A model generated the notes under the pieces. The model had not been told where the DNA came from and ran no database searches. It saw nothing but the letters and a program-made list of their open reading frames with translations. From the NCBI GenBank assembly GCA_017882335.1, contig JADGPR010000013.1, positions 1 through 55,260 of the forward strand: a stretch of DNA of 55,260 nt, given 5' to 3'. The position numbers and the translations under genes were made by a program. Below are positions 53,068 to 55,260 of the stretch, piece after piece. Source of the stretch: Bacteroidales bacterium (lineage in GTDB: Bacteria; Bacteroidota; Bacteroidia; Bacteroidales; FEN-979). The stretch's first letter is position 1. Each line of letters starts with the position of its first letter.

Positions 53068-54975
53068 ATGAACACCACCCGGATATCTTCATCTGTTTAT
53101 TACCCCCTGCTCTTCCTGCTCATCCTTTTCTCATTCTACAATTTCGCTGAGATTTACTTCCCGTTGTTGAATTCAAATATGGCGATTACCATTCTCATGG
53201 CACAGAACCTCAATCTCCCGGGCGACCTATATTTCTGGGGGCAAGACAGGGGCGGAAGCCTGATCCCTTTGTTGGCAAATATTCTCGTCGAAGCTTATAA
53301 GTTCCCGTCTGTGCTGGCTGTTTCCCTGATTCATTACCTCATCATGATTGCCGGCTTCTTTGCGATGGCTTCCTTTTTCCGGAACCGGAACCTCAAGCTT
53401 ATTCTCGCACTCATCTGGTTCTTCCCGTCATGGCATTTCCTTGATCAGGTATTCACGCTGTTCGGAATTCAGATGTGCCTGGTGGCTATTGCACTCTACT
53501 TTCTTAAGATCATGCAGGTGGCCATGAACCGTTACCTGCAGTTGGTCTGGCTTTCGCTTGCTTGTTTTTCTTTCATTATTTCCATCTGGGTATCCGACCT
53601 GGCCATAGTGTCGCTATTTATTGTTGCAATGATCGTGCTTTGGAAATACCTGCCGATGTTAAGAAAAAAAAGATATCTCTTCTTCTTCAAAGACAGAAAC
53701 ACTTTGTTACAGGCAGTACTGGTGGCAACCTGGTTCATTCTTGGAACTGCATTTATCCTCTATGCGAAACATAAGGCAACACGGACCGAGGGATATCATA
53801 CCCATCACCTGAATCACCCGGGTGAAATTTTTACCGCGTTAAGAATCATTTTTTATTCGATCTGGCGCGTATTTATTTTTGCCTCGGAGAACTTCATGGA
53901 AAGCATTTACGCATGGGCCATTGTTGCCGGCATTCCACTGGTTATTTCACTTTCAAATACCCGAAGCCATTTCCTGAAGTTCTGTTCATCACACAAATGG
54001 CTGATCTTTTTCACCCTGAACGGGATAGTAATATTTTTTCTCCTTGTTCTGTCACATTGGGTATACCTGAATGGAACCAACCGGAAGTATTTTACGCTGG
54101 TGTACATCTCGCTCTGGATTGCAATGTTGCTCTATGTTGAAGCGACCGGATCCCACAACCGGCAATTACGGTTGATCATTCTTCTCATTGTTGTGCTAAT
54201 CGGGTCCATCAGTTCTTTCAATAGATTCTTTTTCCCGGAACGTTTACCTTCCCGGCTTTCGGCGATGGCCGATTTCAAAAAACTGGGTGATTTCGGCCTG
54301 ATCTCTGATTATTGGGATGCCTATTTAATCGCAAGTGTGGATCCAAAGCATATCGTGGCAACTCCTCACGACAAAGAAAATGTAAGGAATCACAATCTCC
54401 CGGAATTGGTTTTTAAAATGCCGAAGCTTTACCTGGCCAGGGACGGATGGATGGATTCCTTCCCCGATACCATCACACAGTTTGGTCACATCCTTTCCCG
54501 CAAGGGATCGGAGTTCAAGGTTGCGACAATTGCTCTATGTCAATATGAACGGGTTTATTATAAGAGAACGTTCATTTGTGAGGAGATGCAGCACCAGGGA
54601 ACGGTCAACGCAGACCCTTTGACAGGATCAGGAAAATCGGTCGTTATCGGCAAAGACTTTGACCGGAAGAAACATTTCATTTATGGTCCCTTCCTCTCCC
54701 TGCAACACGGGACTATTCTCGTTCAGTACAGCCTGAAATCGGAACCCGACCTGAACACACGGAACATTGCCGTTCTCGAAATCTCTGTTGAATATGGCAA
54801 GAAAGTCATCGCAACCCAGGCGATCCGCTCCTGTGACTTCCAGCGCCGTGATGCTTACCAGCTTTTTGATCTGAAAACAACACTTGACAAAGATTACAAA
54901 GGTGTGGAATTCAGGATCATGTATCTTGGAGGGCCGGATATCTATTTTGACAGGGTTGAGTTGACGGGAATGTAA
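53068..54975 (+). CDS. Large membrane protein, possibly GT-C-like
   Basis: I do not recognise this 635-residue protein with confidence. Residues 1 to about 400 contain about ten hydrophobic helices; the first external loop reads LNSNMAITILMAQ and FWGQDRGGSLIPLL, which recalls the first loop of GT-C or PMT-like glycosyltransferases, although the canonical Asp-Asp/Asp-Glu pair is not clear. The last 230 residues are soluble and beta-rich (ending DIYFDRVELTGM). It may transfer a sugar from a lipid carrier, but this is a guess. TGGCGAGT repeats follow its stop codon. Confidence 0.7.
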   Translation: MNTTRISSSVYYPLLFLLILFSFYNFAEIYFPLLNSNMAITILMAQNLNLPGDLYFWGQDRGGSLIPLLANILVEAYKFPSVLAVSLIHYLIMIAGFFAMASFFRNRNLKLILALIWFFPSWHFLDQVFTLFGIQMCLVAIALYFLKIMQVAMNRYLQLVWLSLACFSFIISIWVSDLAIVSLFIVAMIVLWKYLPMLRKKRYLFFFKDRNTLLQAVLVATWFILGTAFILYAKHKATRTEGYHTHHLNHPGEIFTALRIIFYSIWRVFIFASENFMESIYAWAIVAGIPLVISLSNTRSHFLKFCSSHKWLIFFTLNGIVIFFLLVLSHWVYLNGTNRKYFTLVYISLWIAMLLYVEATGSHNRQLRLIILLIVVLIGSISSFNRFFFPERLPSRLSAMADFKKLGDFGLISDYWDAYLIASVDPKHIVATPHDKENVRNHNLPELVFKMPKLYLARDGWMDSFPDTITQFGHILSRKGSEFKVATIALCQYERVYYKRTFICEEMQHQGTVNADPLTGSGKSVVIGKDFDRKKHFIYGPFLSLQHGTILVQYSLKSEPDLNTRNIAVLEISVEYGKKVIATQAIRSCDFQRRDAYQLFDLKTTLDKDYKGVEFRIMYLGGPDIYFDRVELTGM

Positions 54976-54982
54976 AACCAGT

Positions 54983-55014
54983 TGGCGAGTTGGCGAGCTT
55001 GTGAGTTGGCGAGT
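54983..55014 (+). repeat. Four tandem 8-bp units (TGGYGARY family)
   Basis: Units read TGGCGAGT, TGGCGAGC, TTGTGAGT, TGGCGAGT, beginning 7 bases after the stop codon of the membrane protein. Confidence 0.8.
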
Positions 55015-55260
55015 TAAAAAATAGCGAAGTAGAGAAAATCTCATCATGCATTATGCCTTATGCATCACGACACAATCAATTATCAATTTCATTCTTATAT
55101 TCTCATATTCCAAATTCTTTTCAAGGAAAAGATTAATTCTTAAAATTAGGTTATTGATATATTCAATATCTTTAAGTAGGTTTCTGAATTGCAATTCTAA
55201 ATTCAAAAATTGAATTTCGGAAGTTGCATTCATGAAACATTATTCATTTAAATTATCCTT
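55015..55260. other. AT-rich stretch without a supported gene
   Basis: After the repeat array come short words (ATAGCGAAGTAG, ATGCATTATGCC/TTATGCATCA) and AT-rich sequence to the window end. A 60-codon minus-strand frame (55051-55233) is possible but unsupported. Confidence 0.4.

Noticed and set aside
55051-55233. 60-residue minus-strand frame near the window end
   Set aside because: AT-rich, no motif, no promoter or recognised family; it may be chance. It cannot be supported without homologues.

Overview
The window looks like a chromosomal segment of a Bacteroidota bacterium, most likely in or near the order Bacteroidales. The evidence is the gene content: DUF4290 beside murA, a short-form arginine decarboxylase with a deoxyhypusine-synthase-like protein, and a str-S10-spc-alpha ribosomal cluster that has no tuf or adk and ends in eno. 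Many upstream regions carry the phylum's promoter signature (TTTG, about 19-21 bp, TAnnTTTG). Shine-Dalgarno sequences are scarce, and many proteins are lipoproteins or have large membrane parts.

Layout. 1-974: end of an unrecognised gene followed by a 600-base non-coding stretch with large imperfect palindromes. 975-8643: exported flavodoxin-like protein, YihY/BrkB membrane protein, YbjQ protein, amino-acid permease, DUF3108 protein, S9 peptidase lipoprotein and a sirtuin. 8614-13508: sugar-phosphate transferase for surface polysaccharide, a lipoprotein, Gfo/Idh/MocA dehydrogenase, Pcm and a MORN/YwqK lipoprotein. 13495-16393: CcmF-like haem lyase and an MTA phosphorylase-type enzyme. 16559-36282 (minus strand): eno and the full str-S10-spc-alpha series, read as rpsL-rpsG-fusA-rpsJ through rplQ, with secY, map, infA and rpmJ inside. 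36301-36610: a long, apparently structured leader or small RNA before rpsL. 36682-39509: a methyltransferase and a membrane GT-C/TPR protein in an ATGA-coupled pair. 39839-40610: a REP-associated transposase between copies of a multi-hairpin module. 40755-49599: UvrD-type helicase, DUF4290-murA, grpE, dnaJ and a NatAB-like ABC exporter. 49785-52460: deoxyhypusine-synthase-like protein and arginine decarboxylase (polyamine metabolism). 52631-55260: a small conserved protein, a large membrane protein and repeat-rich sequence.

Most of the window is housekeeping: translation (ribosomal proteins, EF-G, IF1, Map), transcription (RpoA), secretion (SecY), protein quality control (GrpE, DnaJ, Pcm), envelope synthesis (MurA, sugar transferase, GT-C proteins) and polyamines.

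The least explained material is non-coding. (1) A promoter-led candidate RNA with an H-type pseudoknot precedes rpsL; two of its stems have G-U pairs only if the minus strand is transcribed. (2) Short-unit intergenic repeats recur, notably an 8-bp unit (TGGYGARY) in exactly four copies at four of five loci, and a TGCAGGAAT family that usually begins at stop codons. (3) A near-repeated 22-24 bp element lies in the arginine decarboxylase leader. (4) REP-like hairpin modules flank the transposase. No CRISPR array, tRNA or rRNA gene was seen.
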